From positions 1 through 61,901 of the forward strand of contig DWZQ01000043.1 in assembly GCA_019117485.1 (NCBI GenBank): DNA of 61,901 nucleotides, written 5' to 3'. Position numbers and translations under genes: made by a program. Origin of the DNA: Candidatus Agathobaculum intestinipullorum. GTDB taxonomy: Bacteria; Bacillota; Clostridia; Oscillospirales; Butyricicoccaceae. Shown here in pieces: positions 47,866 through 61,901 of this stretch (position 1 is the stretch's first letter; each line of letters opens with the position of its first letter). The notes under the pieces were generated by a model. The model was not told where the DNA came from and did not search any database. It saw nothing but the letters and a program-made list of their open reading frames with translations.

Positions 47866-48693
47866 ATGAAAAAGCTTTCTATCGCCATGCTGAGCATGGT
47901 ACTGGCAGGCTCGATGCTGCTGTCCGCTTGCGGCGGCAATACGCAGCAGACCACCGATGAAACCACGGACGACGCGGCGCAGACCGAGCAGACCACCGAC
48001 GGCGGCACGCTCGTAATGGGCACCAACGCAGCTTTCCCGCCGTACGAGTTTGTCGATGAGAACAACAAGGTTGCTGGTATCGACGCGGAGATCGCAGGTG
48101 CGATCGCAGAAAAGCTCGGCATGACGCTTGAGATCAAGGATATGGCGTTTGATTCGCTGATTCCGGCGCTGTCCGGCGGCACGGTCGACATCGTTCTGGC
48201 CGGCATGACTGTTACCCCGGATCGTGAGCAGAATGTTGACTTCACCGATTCCTACGCGACCGGCATCCAGGTCGTTATCGTGCCGGAGGATTCCGACATT
48301 GCACCGGTTGAGCAGGAAGACGGCACGATGGCAGTCGACCTGACGGGCAAGACCATCGGCGTGCAGAGCGGCACGACCGGTGACATCTACTGCACCGGCG
48401 ATTACGGTCAGGAGAATGTCAAGCAGTATGATAATGGTGCGCTGGCAGTTGCGGCGCTGGTGAACGGCCAGATCGACTGTGTTGTTATCGATAATGAGCC
48501 GGCTAAGAACTTTGTTGCGGCCAATTCGGGTCTGAAGATTCTGGACACCGAATATATCACCGAGGACTATGCGGCAGCGATTGCCAAGGGCAACACCGAG
48601 CTGTATGATCAGGTCAACACGGCGATTCAGGAGCTCAAGGACGACGGTACGATCGCTTCCATCATTGAGAAGTATATCCCGTCCGAGGGTTAA
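47866..48693 (+). CDS. Amino-acid ABC transporter substrate-binding lipoprotein
   Basis: 275 residues. Lipoprotein signal with lipobox LLSAC (Cys at ~22), a Thr/Glu/Asp-rich linker, then the type II binding fold of the polar amino-acid family (LVMGTNAAFPPYEFVDENN; GKTIGVQSGTTG; YAAAIAKGN). I chose ATG 47866 after GGGAGGAG; earlier starts fall in the leader hairpin. First gene of a binding protein-permease-ATPase operon. Exact substrate (Glu/Gln, His, Cys?) is not readable. Confidence 0.93.
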   Translation: MKKLSIAMLSMVLAGSMLLSACGGNTQQTTDETTDDAAQTEQTTDGGTLVMGTNAAFPPYEFVDENNKVAGIDAEIAGAIAEKLGMTLEIKDMAFDSLIPALSGGTVDIVLAGMTVTPDREQNVDFTDSYATGIQVVIVPEDSDIAPVEQEDGTMAVDLTGKTIGVQSGTTGDIYCTGDYGQENVKQYDNGALAVAALVNGQIDCVVIDNEPAKNFVAANSGLKILDTEYITEDYAAAIAKGNTELYDQVNTAIQELKDDGTIASIIEKYIPSEG

Positions 48694-48720
48694 TGCCCGC
48701 AGGGGATAGATTGGCAATCG

Positions 48721-48749
48721 AAAAGGGACGGCGCGCGCCGCCCCTTTTC
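48721..48749 (+). terminator. Intra-operon terminator or mRNA-stabilising hairpin
   Basis: Stem AAAAGGG-CGGCGC / GCGCCG-CCCCTTTT with one bulge, between binding-protein and permease genes. It would keep binding-protein mRNA in excess. Confidence 0.75.
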
Positions 48750-48776
48750 TTCCATTTTTAGAAAGGGGACAGGTGC

Positions 48777-49559
48777 ATGACCATCCTATCGTTGGAAGGC
48801 TGGCTTGCCACTGCGCCGGCGTGGGTCACGGGCTTGCCGGACGGGCTGCAATGGCTGGCATTCCAGTTGTACCAGACGTTTATCTATCAGGACCGTTGGA
48901 CGTGGTTTGTCAACGGCTTGAAAATTACATTTTTGGTCACGCTGGGCGCGTTGGCGCTGGGCGTCGTGCTCGGCTTGCTCGTGGCAATCCTGCGCACCGC
49001 GCATGATTCGCAGCGTGCGGGCAAGCGTAACCCGATTTTGGGCATTATCAACGCGGTCTGCAAGCTGTATTTGACTGTGATTCGCGGCACGCCGATGATG
49101 GTTCAGCTGCTGATTATGGGCTTTGTCATTATGGTGCCAAAGACGGATAACGAGACACTGGTCTGTGGTATCATCACGCTGGGCATCAACTCGGGTGCGT
49201 ATGTGGCTGAGATTGCGCGCAGCGGCCTGATGTCGATCGGCGCAGGGCAGATGGAGGCCGGCCGCTCGCTCGGCCTGAACTACGGCCAGACTATGCGTTA
49301 CATCATCATCCCGCAGGCGATCAAGAACATCCTGCCCGCGCTGGGCAATGAGATGATCACGTTGCTCAAGGATACCTCGCTGGTTTCGGTTATTTCGCTG
49401 CGCGATGTAACCAAGCAGGCGCAGAACATCGTTGCCAATACCTATCAGGCGTATGTGCCGTTTATCTGTCTGGCGCTGATCTATCTGGTGCTGGTCATTA
49501 TCCTGACCAAGCTGCTGGGTATTCTGGAAAGGAGGCTGCGCGCAAGTGATCGACGTTAG
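48777..49559 (+). CDS. Amino-acid ABC transporter permease
   Basis: 260 residues with an N-terminal extension of about 45 residues, then five membrane helices of the His/Glu/Gln/Arg permease type. The conserved EAA loop reads [36 protein letters not shown] (starts near residue 158). ATG 48777 follows GGGGACAGG. It overlaps the ATPase gene by 14 nt. Confidence 0.94.
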   Translation: MTILSLEGWLATAPAWVTGLPDGLQWLAFQLYQTFIYQDRWTWFVNGLKITFLVTLGALALGVVLGLLVAILRTAHDSQRAGKRNPILGIINAVCKLYLTVIRGTPMMVQLLIMGFVIMVPKTDNETLVCGIITLGINSGAYVAEIARSGLMSIGAGQMEAGRSLGLNYGQTMRYIIIPQAIKNILPALGNEMITLLKDTSLVSVISLRDVTKQAQNIVANTYQAYVPFICLALIYLVLVIILTKLLGILERRLRASDRR

Positions 49560-50268
49560 GAATTTGTGCAAGTCCTTTGGCAAGCACGAGGTGCTCAAGG
49601 GCGTCAATGAGCACATTGAGAAAGGTGAGAAAGTCGTCATCATCGGGCCGTCCGGCTCGGGTAAATCGACCTTCCTGCGCTGCCTGAACCTGCTTGAGGA
49701 GCCGACCAGCGGCGATATTGTCTTTGAGGGGCAGAATATTACCTCCAAGCAGACCGATATCAATCTGGTGCGCCGCAAGATGGGCATGGTGTTCCAGCAG
49801 TTTAACCTGTTCCCGCACCTGACGGTCAAGGAGAACATCAAGCTCGCGCCGGTCAAGCTCAAGATCATGACCGACGCCGAGGCGGACAAGCGCGCGCTGG
49901 AGCTGCTCGAGCGCGTCGGCCTGCCGGACAAGGCAAACAGCTACCCGATCCAGTTGTCGGGCGGCCAGCAGCAGCGCATCGCGATCGCGCGCGCACTGGC
50001 GATGAATCCGGATGTCATGTTGTTTGACGAGCCGACCTCTGCCCTGGACCCTGAAATGGTAGGCGAGGTGCTCGAGATCATGAAGGAGCTGGCCGAGGAT
50101 GGCATGACCATGGTTGTGGTGACCCATGAGATGGGTTTTGCCCGCGAGGTCGGCACGCGCGTGCTGTTCATGGATGGCGGCAATATCGTCGAGCAGAACG
50201 AGCCGAAGGCCTTCTTTGAAAACCCGCAAAACCCGCGCCTGAAGGATTTTTTGTCCAAGGTGCTGTAA
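49546..50268 (+). CDS. Amino-acid ABC transporter ATP-binding protein
   Basis: 240 residues. Walker [10 protein letters not shown] (34-42), signature LSGGQQQR (~137), Walker [13 protein letters not shown] (~160) and the switch histidine in [11 protein letters not shown] 49546 is served by AAAGGAGG at 49528-49535 inside the permease gene, so translation is coupled. It ends at a strong terminator. Confidence 0.96.
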   Translation: MIDVRNLCKSFGKHEVLKGVNEHIEKGEKVVIIGPSGSGKSTFLRCLNLLEEPTSGDIVFEGQNITSKQTDINLVRRKMGMVFQQFNLFPHLTVKENIKLAPVKLKIMTDAEADKRALELLERVGLPDKANSYPIQLSGGQQQRIAIARALAMNPDVMLFDEPTSALDPEMVGEVLEIMKELAEDGMTMVVVTHEMGFAREVGTRVLFMDGGNIVEQNEPKAFFENPQNPRLKDFLSKVL

Positions 50269-50274
50269 AAACAC

Positions 50275-50306
50275 AAAAGCGGACGGTGAAAACCGTCCGC
50301 TTTTTT
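50275..50306 (+). terminator. Terminator of the ABC operon
   Basis: A 13-bp perfect stem (50275-50287 with 50292-50304), GAAA loop, T-tail. Confidence 0.95.
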
Positions 50307-50318
50307 ACAAATTCCATC

Positions 50319-50348
50319 TTGACTGATAAATGGAAAGCATGGTATAAT
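50319..50348 (+). promoter_or_regulatory. SigA promoter of rpoBC
   Basis: TTGACT-N18-TATAAT with TGG before the -10. It leaves a ~145-nt leader (50356-50501) containing the hairpin GCTAA/TTAGC (near 50384-50400). Confidence 0.85.
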
Positions 50349-50501
50349 AAAACGCTTACAAAATTCCGGGAATAATGCCCGATAGCTAATTACATGTTAG
50401 CACGGTCTGACGCCAAAAGCAAGGCCAAAAACAATATTTTCGCAACGCCGCCGGGCGTATCAACACCAACACAGCCGAAAGAAACGGAGTGATCAAAGCA
50501 C

Positions 50502-54209
<3,708 letters not shown>

Positions 54210-54264
54210 TGCGTCGGCAATCATCGGTTTCATCTGTGAATAGGGAAGGAGCATCTTAAAATAT

Positions 54265-57200
54265 ATGGGATATCATACGTTTAACGCCATCAAGATCGGT
54301 CTGGCTTCTCCTGACCTGATCCGTCAGTGGTCGTACGGCGAGGTAAAGAAACCCGAAACCATCAACTACCGCACGCTCAAGCCGGAAAAGGACGGCCTGT
54401 TCTGCGAGCGTATCTTTGGCCCAACCAAGGACTGGGAGTGCCACTGCGGTAAGTATAAGAAAGTCCGCTTCAAGGGCAAAATCTGCGACAAGTGCGGCGT
54501 TGAGGTCACGCGCGCCAAGGTGCGCCGTGAGCGCATGGGCCACATCGAACTGGCTGCACCCGTGTCCCACATCTGGTATTTCAAAGGCATTCCGTCGCGC
54601 ATGGGCCTGATCCTCGATATCAGCCCGCGCGTGCTCGAGAAGGTGCTGTATTTCGCCAACTATATCGTCATCGACCCGGGCGACACGCCGCTGATGAAAA
54701 AGCAGATCCTCACCGAGGCCGAGTACCGCGACATGCGCGAAAAGTACGAGGACGATTTCCGCGCCGGTATGGGTGCGGAGTCGATCAAGGAGCTGTTGGC
54801 CGAGCTTGACCTTGACCAGCTTTCGGCAGAACTGACCGCTGAGCTGCGCGAGTCCTCCGGCCAGAAGCGCCTGCGCATCATCAAGCGCCTTGAGGTGGTC
54901 GAGTCGTTCCGCCTGTCGCACAACCGTCCCGAGTGGATGATTATGGACGTTGTGCCGGTCATCCCCCCCGAGATCCGCCCGATGGTACAGCTGGATGGCG
55001 GCCGCTTTGCGACAAGCGACCTCAACGACCTGTACCGCCGCGTGATCAACCGCAACAACCGCTTGAAGCGTCTGCTTGAGCTGGGCGCGCCGGATATCAT
55101 CGTGCGCAATGAGAAGCGTATGTTGCAGGAGGCTGTCGACGCGCTGATCGACAACGGCCGCCGCGGCCGTCCGGTCACCGGCCCGAATAACCGCGCGCTC
55201 AAGAGCCTGTCCGACATGCTCAAGGGCAAACAGGGCCGTTTCCGTCAGAACCTACTCGGTAAGCGTGTTGACTATTCCGGCCGTTCGGTTATCGTCGTCG
55301 GCCCGGATCTGAAAATTTATCAGTGCGGCCTGCCTAAGGAAATGGCGCTGGAGCTGTTCAAGCCGTTCGTCATGAAAAAGCTGGTTGAGGACGGCACGGC
55401 TTCCAACATCAAGTCCGCTAAGAAGATGGTCGAGCGTGCGAAACCCGAGGTTTGGGACGTGCTCGCCGGCATCATCAAGGGCCATCCGGTCATGCTGAAC
55501 CGTGCGCCGACGCTGCACCGTCTGGGTATTCAGGCGTTCGAGCCGGTGCTGGTAGAAGGCCGTGCGATCCGTCTGCATCCGCTGGTATGTACCGCGTTTA
55601 ACGCCGACTTCGACGGCGACCAGATGGCGGTGCACGTGCCGCTGTCTGCGGAGGCACAGGCCGAGGCGCGTCTGCTGATGCTTTCGGCAAACAACCTGCT
55701 CAAGCCGCAGGACGGCAAGCCGGTTACTGTCCCGTCGCAGGATATGGTGCTGGGTTCCTACTATCTGACCATCGACCGCGACACCGAGCCGGGTACCGGC
55801 AAGGTGTTCCGCAATGCGGATGAGGCGCTGATGGCTTACGCCGAGGGTGTTGTCGGCATCCATGCGCCGATCAAGGTGCGCATGACGCGCGAAATCAACG
55901 GCCAGACCGTTTCCAAGATCGTCGATGCGACGCCCGGCCGCCTGATCTTCAACGAGCGCATCCCGCAGGATCTCGGCTTTGTCGATCGTTCCGACCCGGA
56001 CAAGGTGCTTGATCTGGAGATCATGATGACCTGTGGCAAGAAGGAACTGGGCAAGATCATCGACAAGTGCATCCATGTCCATGGCTTTAACAAAACGGCT
56101 GAGGTGCTCGACTCGATCAAGGCGATGGGTTACAAATATTCGACCAAGGGCGCGTTGACCGTTGCGGTCGCGGATATGCTCGTGCCGGAGGATAAGGCCA
56201 GCCTGATTCACGAGTCCGAGCAGCAGGTCGCCAAGATCGACAAGAAGTACAAGCGCGGCTTCATCACCGATGCAGAGCGCTACCGTCTGACGGTTGCCGA
56301 GTGGGAGTCGACCACCAAGAAGGTAACCGCCAAGCTGCAGGAGAACATGAAGGAGCAGCGCTTCAACCCGATTCATATGATGGCCGATTCCGGCGCCCGT
56401 GGTTCGATCAACCAGATCCGTCAGCTGGCCGGTATGCGCGGCCTGATGGCGTCTACCTCTGGTAAGACGATCGAAATTCCGATCAAGTCCAACTTCCGTG
56501 AGGGCCTGTCCGTACTCGAGTACTTCATTTCGGCGCGTGGTGCCCGTAAGGGTCTGGCTGATACCGCGCTGCGTACCGCGGACTCCGGTTACCTGACCCG
56601 CCGTCTGGTTGACGTTTCGCAGGATGTTATCATCCGCGAGGAGGACTGCGGTGCGGTCAAGGGTATCTGGGTAGAGGATATCAAGGAAGGCAACCAGATC
56701 ATCGAGCCGCTGCGTGAGCGCCTGCTCGGCCGTTATCCGGTGGACGATGTCTGCCACCCGGAAACCGGCGAGGTTATCGTACCCAAGAGCCGCATGATGA
56801 ACGAAGCGGACGCGGATGCGATCATTGGTGCGGGTATCACCCGCGTGCAGATCCGTTCGGTGCTCGAGTGCCGCGCACGCAAGGGCGTGTGCAGCCATTG
56901 CTACGGCATGAACCTTGCGATGGGCACACCGGTCGGCAAGGGCGAGGCAGTCGGTATTATCGCTGCCCAGTCCATCGGCGAGCCGGGTACTCAGCTGACC
57001 ATGCGTACGTTCCACACCGGCGGCGTTGCTGGTTCGGATATTACGCAGGGTCTTCCGCGAGTCGAAGAGCTGTTCGAGGCGCGCAAGCCCAAGAAGGCGG
57101 CAACCCTCGCCGAGATCAGCGGTGTGGTCAACATCGAGGAGTCCAAGCGCACCACGGTCAAGACGGTCAACGTCGTCAACCCGCAGACTGGCGATATGCG

Positions 57201-57798
57201 TTCCTATCAGCTGGCATCCTCGTCCGGTATCCGCGTAACCGACGGACAGGAAGTGCCGCAGGGCTTCCAGCTCAACGAAGGCTCGCTCAACCCGCATGAC
57301 ATTCTGCGCATCCTCGATCCCCGTGCGGTGCACGATTATGAGATCAAGGAAGTACAGAAGGTTTACCGTCAGCAGGGCGTTGATATCAACGATAAGCACA
57401 TCGAGGTTATTGTCCGTCAGATGATGCGCAAGGTGCGCGTAGAGGACGCGGGCGACGCCGAAGTGCTGCCGGGCTCTGTGATGGATCTGCTCGAGTTCGA
57501 AGATTACAACCAGAAGGTGCAGGATCGCATCGACGCGGGCGAGGAAGGCCTGCGGCTTGCGATTGCCGAGCCGACGCTTATGGGTATCACCAAGGCGTCG
57601 CTGGCGACCGACTCGTGGATGTCGGCTGCATCCTTCCAGGAGACCACGCGCGTGCTGACCGACGCTGCGATCAAGGGCAAGGTCGATCCGCTGATGGGTC
57701 TGAAGGAGAACGTCATCATCGGCAAGCTGATCCCGGCCGGCTCCGGTATGACCGAATACTGCGACGGTCATTACGAGCAGACGGTAGATTTGGATTAA
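54265..57798 (+). CDS. rpoC: RNA polymerase beta' subunit
   Basis: 1177 residues. The N-terminal zinc site is C59, C61, C74, C77. The clamp and rudder precede the active-site NADFDGDQM (~446-454) with three Mg-binding Asp. Bridge helix and trigger loop sequences ([19 protein letters not shown]) and a second zinc site ([13 protein letters not shown]) follow. ATG 54265 has GGAAGGAG 13 nt upstream. It follows rpoB by 55 nt. Confidence 0.98.
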   Translation: MGYHTFNAIKIGLASPDLIRQWSYGEVKKPETINYRTLKPEKDGLFCERIFGPTKDWECHCGKYKKVRFKGKICDKCGVEVTRAKVRRERMGHIELAAPVSHIWYFKGIPSRMGLILDISPRVLEKVLYFANYIVIDPGDTPLMKKQILTEAEYRDMREKYEDDFRAGMGAESIKELLAELDLDQLSAELTAELRESSGQKRLRIIKRLEVVESFRLSHNRPEWMIMDVVPVIPPEIRPMVQLDGGRFATSDLNDLYRRVINRNNRLKRLLELGAPDIIVRNEKRMLQEAVDALIDNGRRGRPVTGPNNRALKSLSDMLKGKQGRFRQNLLGKRVDYSGRSVIVVGPDLKIYQCGLPKEMALELFKPFVMKKLVEDGTASNIKSAKKMVERAKPEVWDVLAGIIKGHPVMLNRAPTLHRLGIQAFEPVLVEGRAIRLHPLVCTAFNADFDGDQMAVHVPLSAEAQAEARLLMLSANNLLKPQDGKPVTVPSQDMVLGSYYLTIDRDTEPGTGKVFRNADEALMAYAEGVVGIHAPIKVRMTREINGQTVSKIVDATPGRLIFNERIPQDLGFVDRSDPDKVLDLEIMMTCGKKELGKIIDKCIHVHGFNKTAEVLDSIKAMGYKYSTKGALTVAVADMLVPEDKASLIHESEQQVAKIDKKYKRGFITDAERYRLTVAEWESTTKKVTAKLQENMKEQRFNPIHMMADSGARGSINQIRQLAGMRGLMASTSGKTIEIPIKSNFREGLSVLEYFISARGARKGLADTALRTADSGYLTRRLVDVSQDVIIREEDCGAVKGIWVEDIKEGNQIIEPLRERLLGRYPVDDVCHPETGEVIVPKSRMMNEADADAIIGAGITRVQIRSVLECRARKGVCSHCYGMNLAMGTPVGKGEAVGIIAAQSIGEPGTQLTMRTFHTGGVAGSDITQGLPRVEELFEARKPKKAATLAEISGVVNIEESKRTTVKTVNVVNPQTGDMRSYQLASSSGIRVTDGQEVPQGFQLNEGSLNPHDILRILDPRAVHDYEIKEVQKVYRQQGVDINDKHIEVIVRQMMRKVRVEDAGDAEVLPGSVMDLLEFEDYNQKVQDRIDAGEEGLRLAIAEPTLMGITKASLATDSWMSAASFQETTRVLTDAAIKGKVDPLMGLKENVIIGKLIPAGSGMTEYCDGHYEQTVDLD

Positions 57799-57840
57799 AT
57801 ACGGTATTTTTACAGGAAAATTGTATAAATGCTACCGGAC

Positions 57841-57871
57841 AGGGGAATGCTGAAAGGCGTTCCCCTGTTTT
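57841..57871 (+). terminator. Terminator after rpoC
   Basis: Stem AGGGGAATGC / GCGTTCCCCT (one G-T pair) is followed by GTTTTG. Confidence 0.75.
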
Positions 57872-57959
57872 GCGGTGGTGTTATGCGGGCGCTTTGCGCA
57901 TAAAACTGGACGATCTTGCAAAAAGACGGAAAATTTACGAAAAAACCTTTGTAAAATAC

Positions 57960-57988
57960 TTGACTTCCTGAAGGTAAGCATTTATACT
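57960..57988 (+). promoter_or_regulatory. SigA promoter of the str operon
   Basis: TTGACT-N17-TATACT, about 30 nt before the L7Ae-like gene. Confidence 0.85.
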
Positions 57989-58017
57989 GATGTAGTATGC
58001 CGTATAGGAGGGTTAGT

Positions 58018-58260
58018 ATGCTTTCAGAACTTCGCACGGCGCACAAGGTCATCGGTGTCAAGCAGTCGAAAAAAGCGATCCGCGGCGGCGCAGCCGCTGA
58101 GGTCTTTGTCGCGCTCGACGCAGAAAAGCGGGTCGTCGGCCCGGTTTATGAGCTTTGCAGCGAAACCGGCACCAAGATCACCGAGATTACCACCATGGCG
58201 GAGCTGGGCGACGCTGCCGGCATCGACGTCGGCGCGGCGGTCGTGACCGTTCTCCGCTGA
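58018..58260 (+). CDS. L7Ae-family ribosomal-like protein (YbxF-type)
   Basis: 80 residues, the L7Ae/L30e/S12e/Gadd45 fold. The pattern [26 protein letters not shown] (from residue 10) is the kink-turn-binding face. Bacillus homologues (YbxF/RplGB) bind kink-turn RNA and sit at this same place before rpsL. ATG 58018 follows ATAGGAGG. First gene of the rpsL-rpsG-fusA-tuf operon. Confidence 0.92.
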   Translation: MLSELRTAHKVIGVKQSKKAIRGGAAAEVFVALDAEKRVVGPVYELCSETGTKITEITTMAELGDAAGIDVGAAVVTVLR

Positions 58261-58327
58261 ACCTGTTTTGGTGGAATGCGCAAAACGCGCTTTTCATATA
58301 TCATCTTTGAAAGAAGGAGGAAATAAA

Positions 58328-58747
58328 ATGCCAACTTTTAACCAACTCGTCCGTAAGGGCCGTGAGGCAGTCGTATACAAATCTACGGCGCCGGCACTGC
58401 AGGTAGGCTACAATTCTCAGAAGAAGAAGGCTACCGACCAGTCCGCTCCGCAGAAGCGCGGCGTCTGCACGACGGTTAAGACCATGACCCCGAAGAAGCC
58501 GAACTCTGCGCTTCGTAAGGTAGCTCGTGTTAAGCTGACCAACCAGATGGAAGTTTCCGCTTACATCCCCGGCGAAGGTCACAACCTGCAGGAGCACTCG
58601 GTCGTTATGGTGCGCGGTGGCCGTGTTAAGGACCTTCCTGGTGTCCGTTACCACATCATCCGCGGCACGCTGGATACCCAGGGTGTAGCTAACCGCCGTC
58701 AGGCTCGTTCCAAGTACGGCGCAAAGCGCCCGAAGGCCGGCAAGTAA
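58328..58747 (+). CDS. rpsL: 30S ribosomal protein S12
   Basis: 139 residues. [13 protein letters not shown] (K43-equivalent) and [13 protein letters not shown] (K88-equivalent) are in the streptomycin-susceptible form. ATG 58328 (MPTFNQ) follows AGAAGGAGG; the frame is open upstream without a site. Followed by a 180-nt structured spacer before rpsG. Confidence 0.98.
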   Translation: MPTFNQLVRKGREAVVYKSTAPALQVGYNSQKKKATDQSAPQKRGVCTTVKTMTPKKPNSALRKVARVKLTNQMEVSAYIPGEGHNLQEHSVVMVRGGRVKDLPGVRYHIIRGTLDTQGVANRRQARSKYGAKRPKAGK

Positions 58748-58797
58748 TTTGCCCCCACAAGGTTTTGCGAGAATTAAAAGTTTTCAGCAAAGCAACC

Positions 58798-58861
58798 ATG
58801 CTTTGTCTGAGGCATTTTATATCCGATTTATTGATAATCGGGTATTACCTCGGACAGGCAT
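58798..58861 (+). promoter_or_regulatory. Structured rpsL-rpsG spacer, possible S7 regulatory hairpin
   Basis: TGTCTGAGG (58804-58812) pairs with CCTCGGACA (58848-58856), one G-U pair, extended by ATGC/GCAT. Inside, ATCCGATT (58821-58828) pairs with AATCGGGT (58836-58843). It lies where E. coli S7 binds the str mRNA. The structure is seen in sequence; regulation is inferred. Confidence 0.55.
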
Positions 58862-58931
58862 TACAACGGCTGCCATGGCAGGCACGCCGGAGTACCTATG
58901 AAATCAAATTATTTTGAAGGAGGGAAGTAAA

Positions 58932-59402
58932 GTGCCAAGAAGAGGTAATGTCCCCAAGAGAGACGTTCTGCCCGATCCGCTTTATAATTCCAAGCTCGTC
59001 ACGAAGCTGGTAAACTCTATCATGCTCGACGGCAAGAAGGGCGTTTCGCAGAAGGTCGTTTATGGTGCTTTCGATATCGTCCGTGAGAAGACCGGACGTG
59101 AACCGTTGGAGGTTTTCACCGAAGCGATGGAGAACATCATGCCGTCGCTGGAAGTAAAGGCCCGCCGTGTTGGCGGCGCCACCTATCAGGTGCCGATGGA
59201 AGTGCGCCCGGAGCGTCGTCAGACGCTGGGCCTGCGCTGGATCACCAAGTACGCTCGCACCCGTTCTGAAAAGACTATGCGTGAGCGTCTGGCCGGCGAG
59301 ATCATGGACGCCTGCAACAATCTGGGCGGTGCTGTCAAGAAGCGCGAGGATACGCACAAGATGGCAGAGGCGAACAAGGCGTTCGCGCACTACCGTTATT
59401 GA
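58932..59402 (+). CDS. rpsG: 30S ribosomal protein S7
   Basis: 156 residues, standard. It starts [16 protein letters not shown] at GTG 58932, 8 nt after GAAGGAGGG; an in-frame ATG at 58914 overlaps that ribosome site and is rejected. S7 nucleates 30S head assembly. 35 nt before fusA. Confidence 0.98.
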   Translation: MPRRGNVPKRDVLPDPLYNSKLVTKLVNSIMLDGKKGVSQKVVYGAFDIVREKTGREPLEVFTEAMENIMPSLEVKARRVGGATYQVPMEVRPERRQTLGLRWITKYARTRSEKTMRERLAGEIMDACNNLGGAVKKREDTHKMAEANKAFAHYRY

Positions 59403-59437
59403 GTTGCGATCCGTTAAGCCTTTGAAAGGAGAGCAAT

Positions 59438-61540
59438 ATGCCTAGAGAATATTCCCTGGAGAGAACCAGAAATATCGGCATCATGGCGCACATCGACGCC
59501 GGTAAGACCACTACCACCGAGCGTATCCTGTATTACACCGGTGTAAACCATAAGATTGGCGATACCCACGACGGTACCGCCACCATGGACTGGATGGCGC
59601 AGGAGCAGGAGCGTGGTATTACCATCACCTCCGCTGCGACCACCTGCCACTGGTCTGGCTCCCAGCACCAGTACCCGGAGCACCGTATCAACATCATTGA
59701 TACCCCGGGCCACGTTGACTTTACCATCGAGGTGCAGCGTTCGCTGCGCGTACTGGACGGTTCTGTCACCGTATTCTGTGCGAAGGGCGGCGTTGAGCCC
59801 CAGTCCGAAACCGTTTGGCATCAGGCGGACGACTACAAGGTGCCGCGTATGGCGTTCGTCAACAAGATGGATATCATGGGTGCGGACTTCTTCAACGTTG
59901 TCGCCATGATGAAGGACCGCCTGAAGTGTAACGCGGTTCCGATCCAGCTGCCGATCGGCGCAGAGGATACCTTTAAGGGTATCGTCGATCTGGTCACCAT
60001 GCGCGCAGAGGTCTATTATGACGATCTGGGCAAGGATGTTCGCGATGAGGAGATCCCGGATGACATGAAGGATCAGGCGCAGGAGTACCACGATGCACTG
60101 TGGGAAGCTGCCGCTGAGCTGGATGAAGACCTGATGATGAAGTACCTCGAGGGCGAGGAGATCTCGGCCGAAGAGGTAAAGGCTGCTATCCGCAAGGGCA
60201 CCATCGAAAATAACATCGTTCCGGTGCTGTGCGGTACGGCTTACCGCAACAAGGGCGTGCAGATGCTGCTTGACGCTGTCATCGACTATATGCCCGCGCC
60301 GACTGATATCCCGGATATTAAGGGCGTTAACCCCAAGACCGGTGAGGAGGATTCCCGTCCGTCGTCTGACGACGCGCCGTTCTCCGCGCTGGCGTTTAAG
60401 ATTGCCACCGACCCGTTCGTTGGCCGTCTGACCTATTTCCGTGTTTACTCCGGTTCGATCACCGCGGGTTCCTCTGTGCTCAATGCTACCAAGGACAGCC
60501 GCGAGCGTTTGGGCCGTATCCTGCAGATGCACGCTAACCACCGTCAGGACATCGACGTGGTTTACTCGGGCGATATCGCCGGCGGCATCGGCTTTAAGAA
60601 CGTTACCACGGGCGACACGCTGTGCGACGAGAAGCACCCGATCATCCTCGAGTCCATGAACTTCCCGGAGCCGGTTATCCGTGTTGCGATCGAGCCTAAG
60701 ACCAAGGCTGGTCAGGAGAAGATGGGCATTGCGCTGGCGAAGCTGGCGGAAGAGGACCCGACCTTCAAGACCTACACCGATGAGGAAACCGGTCAGACCA
60801 TCATCGCCGGTATGGGCGAGCTGCACCTCGAGATCATTGTCGACCGCCTGCTGCGTGAGTTCAAGGTAGAGGCGAACGTCGGTGAGCCGCAGGTTGCGTA
60901 TAAGGAGACCATCCGCCGTTCGGCTGACGTCGATCAGAAGTACGCACGTCAGTCCGGTGGTAAGGGCCAGTACGGCCATGTTAAGATCATTGTTGAGCCG
61001 AACGAGTCCGGCAAGGGCTACGAGTTCATCAACAAGATCGTTGGCGGTGCTATCCCGAAGGAATATATCGAGCCTGTCAATCAGGGTATTCAGGGCGCGA
61101 TGCAGGCGGGTATCCTTGCTGGCTACCCGGTTGTAGACGTCAAGGTTACGCTGTACGACGGTTCTTACCATGAAGTCGACTCCTCTGAAATGGCGTTCAA
61201 GATCGCCGGTTCTATGGCGTTCAAGGAAGCGATGAAGAAGGCTGATCCGGTTCTGATGGAGCCGATCATGCAGGTTGACGTTATGGTTCCTGAGGACTAT
61301 ATGGGTGACGTTATCGGCGGCCTCAACGCCCGCCGTGGCCAGATCCAGGGCATGGAGCCGCGCGGCGGCGTTCAGGCTATCTCGGCTGCCGTTCCGCTGA
61401 GCGAAATGTTTGGTTACGCAACCGCGCTGCGTTCGTCTACGCAGGGCCGCGGCCAGTACACCATGCAGCCCAGCCACTACACGGAAGTGCCCAAGAGCAT
61501 TCAGGAAAAGATCATGGACAACCGCAATAAAAACGACTAA
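59438..61540 (+). CDS. fusA: Elongation factor G
   Basis: 700 residues. GTPase domain with [12 protein letters not shown] (P-loop, ~17-28), switch [10 protein letters not shown] (~88-95), NKMD (~142), then domains II-V including YGHVKI and [14 protein letters not shown] near the end. It catalyses ribosomal translocation and, with RRF, recycling. ATG 59438 follows AAAGGAGAG. Confidence 0.98.
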   Translation: MPREYSLERTRNIGIMAHIDAGKTTTTERILYYTGVNHKIGDTHDGTATMDWMAQEQERGITITSAATTCHWSGSQHQYPEHRINIIDTPGHVDFTIEVQRSLRVLDGSVTVFCAKGGVEPQSETVWHQADDYKVPRMAFVNKMDIMGADFFNVVAMMKDRLKCNAVPIQLPIGAEDTFKGIVDLVTMRAEVYYDDLGKDVRDEEIPDDMKDQAQEYHDALWEAAAELDEDLMMKYLEGEEISAEEVKAAIRKGTIENNIVPVLCGTAYRNKGVQMLLDAVIDYMPAPTDIPDIKGVNPKTGEEDSRPSSDDAPFSALAFKIATDPFVGRLTYFRVYSGSITAGSSVLNATKDSRERLGRILQMHANHRQDIDVVYSGDIAGGIGFKNVTTGDTLCDEKHPIILESMNFPEPVIRVAIEPKTKAGQEKMGIALAKLAEEDPTFKTYTDEETGQTIIAGMGELHLEIIVDRLLREFKVEANVGEPQVAYKETIRRSADVDQKYARQSGGKGQYGHVKIIVEPNESGKGYEFINKIVGGAIPKEYIEPVNQGIQGAMQAGILAGYPVVDVKVTLYDGSYHEVDSSEMAFKIAGSMAFKEAMKKADPVLMEPIMQVDVMVPEDYMGDVIGGLNARRGQIQGMEPRGGVQAISAAVPLSEMFGYATALRSSTQGRGQYTMQPSHYTEVPKSIQEKIMDNRNKND

Positions 61541-61545
61541 GACTA

Positions 61546-61574
61546 TTGCATTTTTCTGTGATTTGCAGTAGAAT
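61546..61574 (+). promoter_or_regulatory. SigA promoter of tuf
   Basis: TTGCAT-N17-TAGAAT in the fusA-tuf gap, allowing extra tuf transcription. Confidence 0.65.
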
Positions 61575-61620
61575 AAACTCACCATGACTATGAGTTCAAA
61601 TTACGAGGAGGATATCCACA

Positions 61621-61901
61621 ATGGCAAAGGAAAAATTTGACCGCTCCCTGCCGCACGTTAACATCGGCACCATCGGCCACGTTGACCACGGCAAGACCAC
61701 TCTGACCGCGGCGATCACCAAGGTTCTGGCTATGGAAGGCGAAGCTGAGTATCAGGCTTACGACTCCATCGACAAGGCGCCGGAGGAGAAGGAGCGCGGC
61801 ATTACGATTAACACCGCTCACGTTGAGTATCACACCAAGAACCGCCACTATGCGCACGTTGACTGCCCGGGTCATGCTGACTACGTTAAGAACATGATCA
61901 C
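61621..61901 (+). CDS. tuf: Elongation factor Tu (partial, cut by window end)
   Basis: The first 93 codons are visible, beginning [21 protein letters not shown]-loop GHVDHGKTT, switch I with [13 protein letters not shown] and [12 protein letters not shown] are present. EF-Tu delivers aminoacyl-tRNA to the ribosome. ATG 61621 follows GAGGAGGATATCCACA. Only the N-terminal GTPase part lies in the window. Confidence 0.98.
   Translation, partial: MAKEKFDRSLPHVNIGTIGHVDHGKTTLTAAITKVLAMEGEAEYQAYDSIDKAPEEKERGITINTAHVEYHTKNRHYAHVDCPGHADYVKNMI

Overview
The window comes from a Gram-positive, spore-forming Firmicute of the class Clostridia, with high-GC third codon positions. The evidence is a SigH-type sigma factor, a SpoVM-like peptide, tandem Spo0A boxes, HPr kinase, a glmS ribozyme, a CIRCE element, NfnAB, S-layer-homology proteins and canonical SigA promoters. 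The mix of families points to Oscillospirales (Butyricicoccus/Agathobaculum-like), but that is inference. I see no insertion sequence, prophage, CRISPR array or rRNA. It reads as an ordinary chromosomal backbone.

Layout. 1-4.4 kb: a Cys-rich protein, then tex, azlCD and rpmB on the minus strand. 4.5-10.1 kb (plus): hprK, a PHP phosphatase, a ROK glucokinase, a secreted SH3b amidase, a C_GCAxxG_C_C protein and a small Spo0A-box-controlled gene. 10.1-17.2 kb (minus): a cell-envelope run reading trpS, tagO, wecB, an anchored extracytoplasmic protein, a PLP enzyme, a glyoxalase and a split chromate transporter. 17.3-23.2 kb (plus): ruvCAB, glmM, then the glmS ribozyme and glmS, so both GlcNAc-precursor genes lie next to each other. 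23.3-28 kb: sigH, a zinc-ribbon protein, a DUF1858 protein, trmK, a Nif3-family gene and rqcH. 28-35.7 kb: an SLH protein, a D,D-carboxypeptidase (minus), an AI-2E-family transporter, CIRCE-htpG and a lipid kinase. 35.7-37 kb: a poorly annotated stretch of very small genes, including a probable spoVM. 37-47.6 kb: recD2, mreB, tadA, an NSS transporter, tRNA-Leu(CAA), ldh, a second SLH protein, nfnAB and a tiny SH3b protein. 47.8-50.3 kb: a polar amino-acid ABC transporter. 50.3-61.9 kb: rpoB, rpoC, an L7Ae-like gene, rpsL, rpsG, fusA and tuf (cut by the window end).

The most interesting signals are small. They are (i) two 10-bp-phased Spo0A boxes upstream of a 68-codon TTG-start gene preceded by mini-ORFs; (ii) an uncatalogued 23-codon spoVM-like gene with a 48-codon membrane-peptide gene just upstream; (iii) a five-codon ORF with a near-perfect Shine-Dalgarno ending 8 nt before the glmS ribozyme cleavage site; (iv) a CIRCE operator on htpG; and (v) several structured leaders (ruvC, the 99-aa membrane protein gene, the rpsL-rpsG spacer). 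All functional calls come from reading the sequence and from family knowledge; no database search was run.
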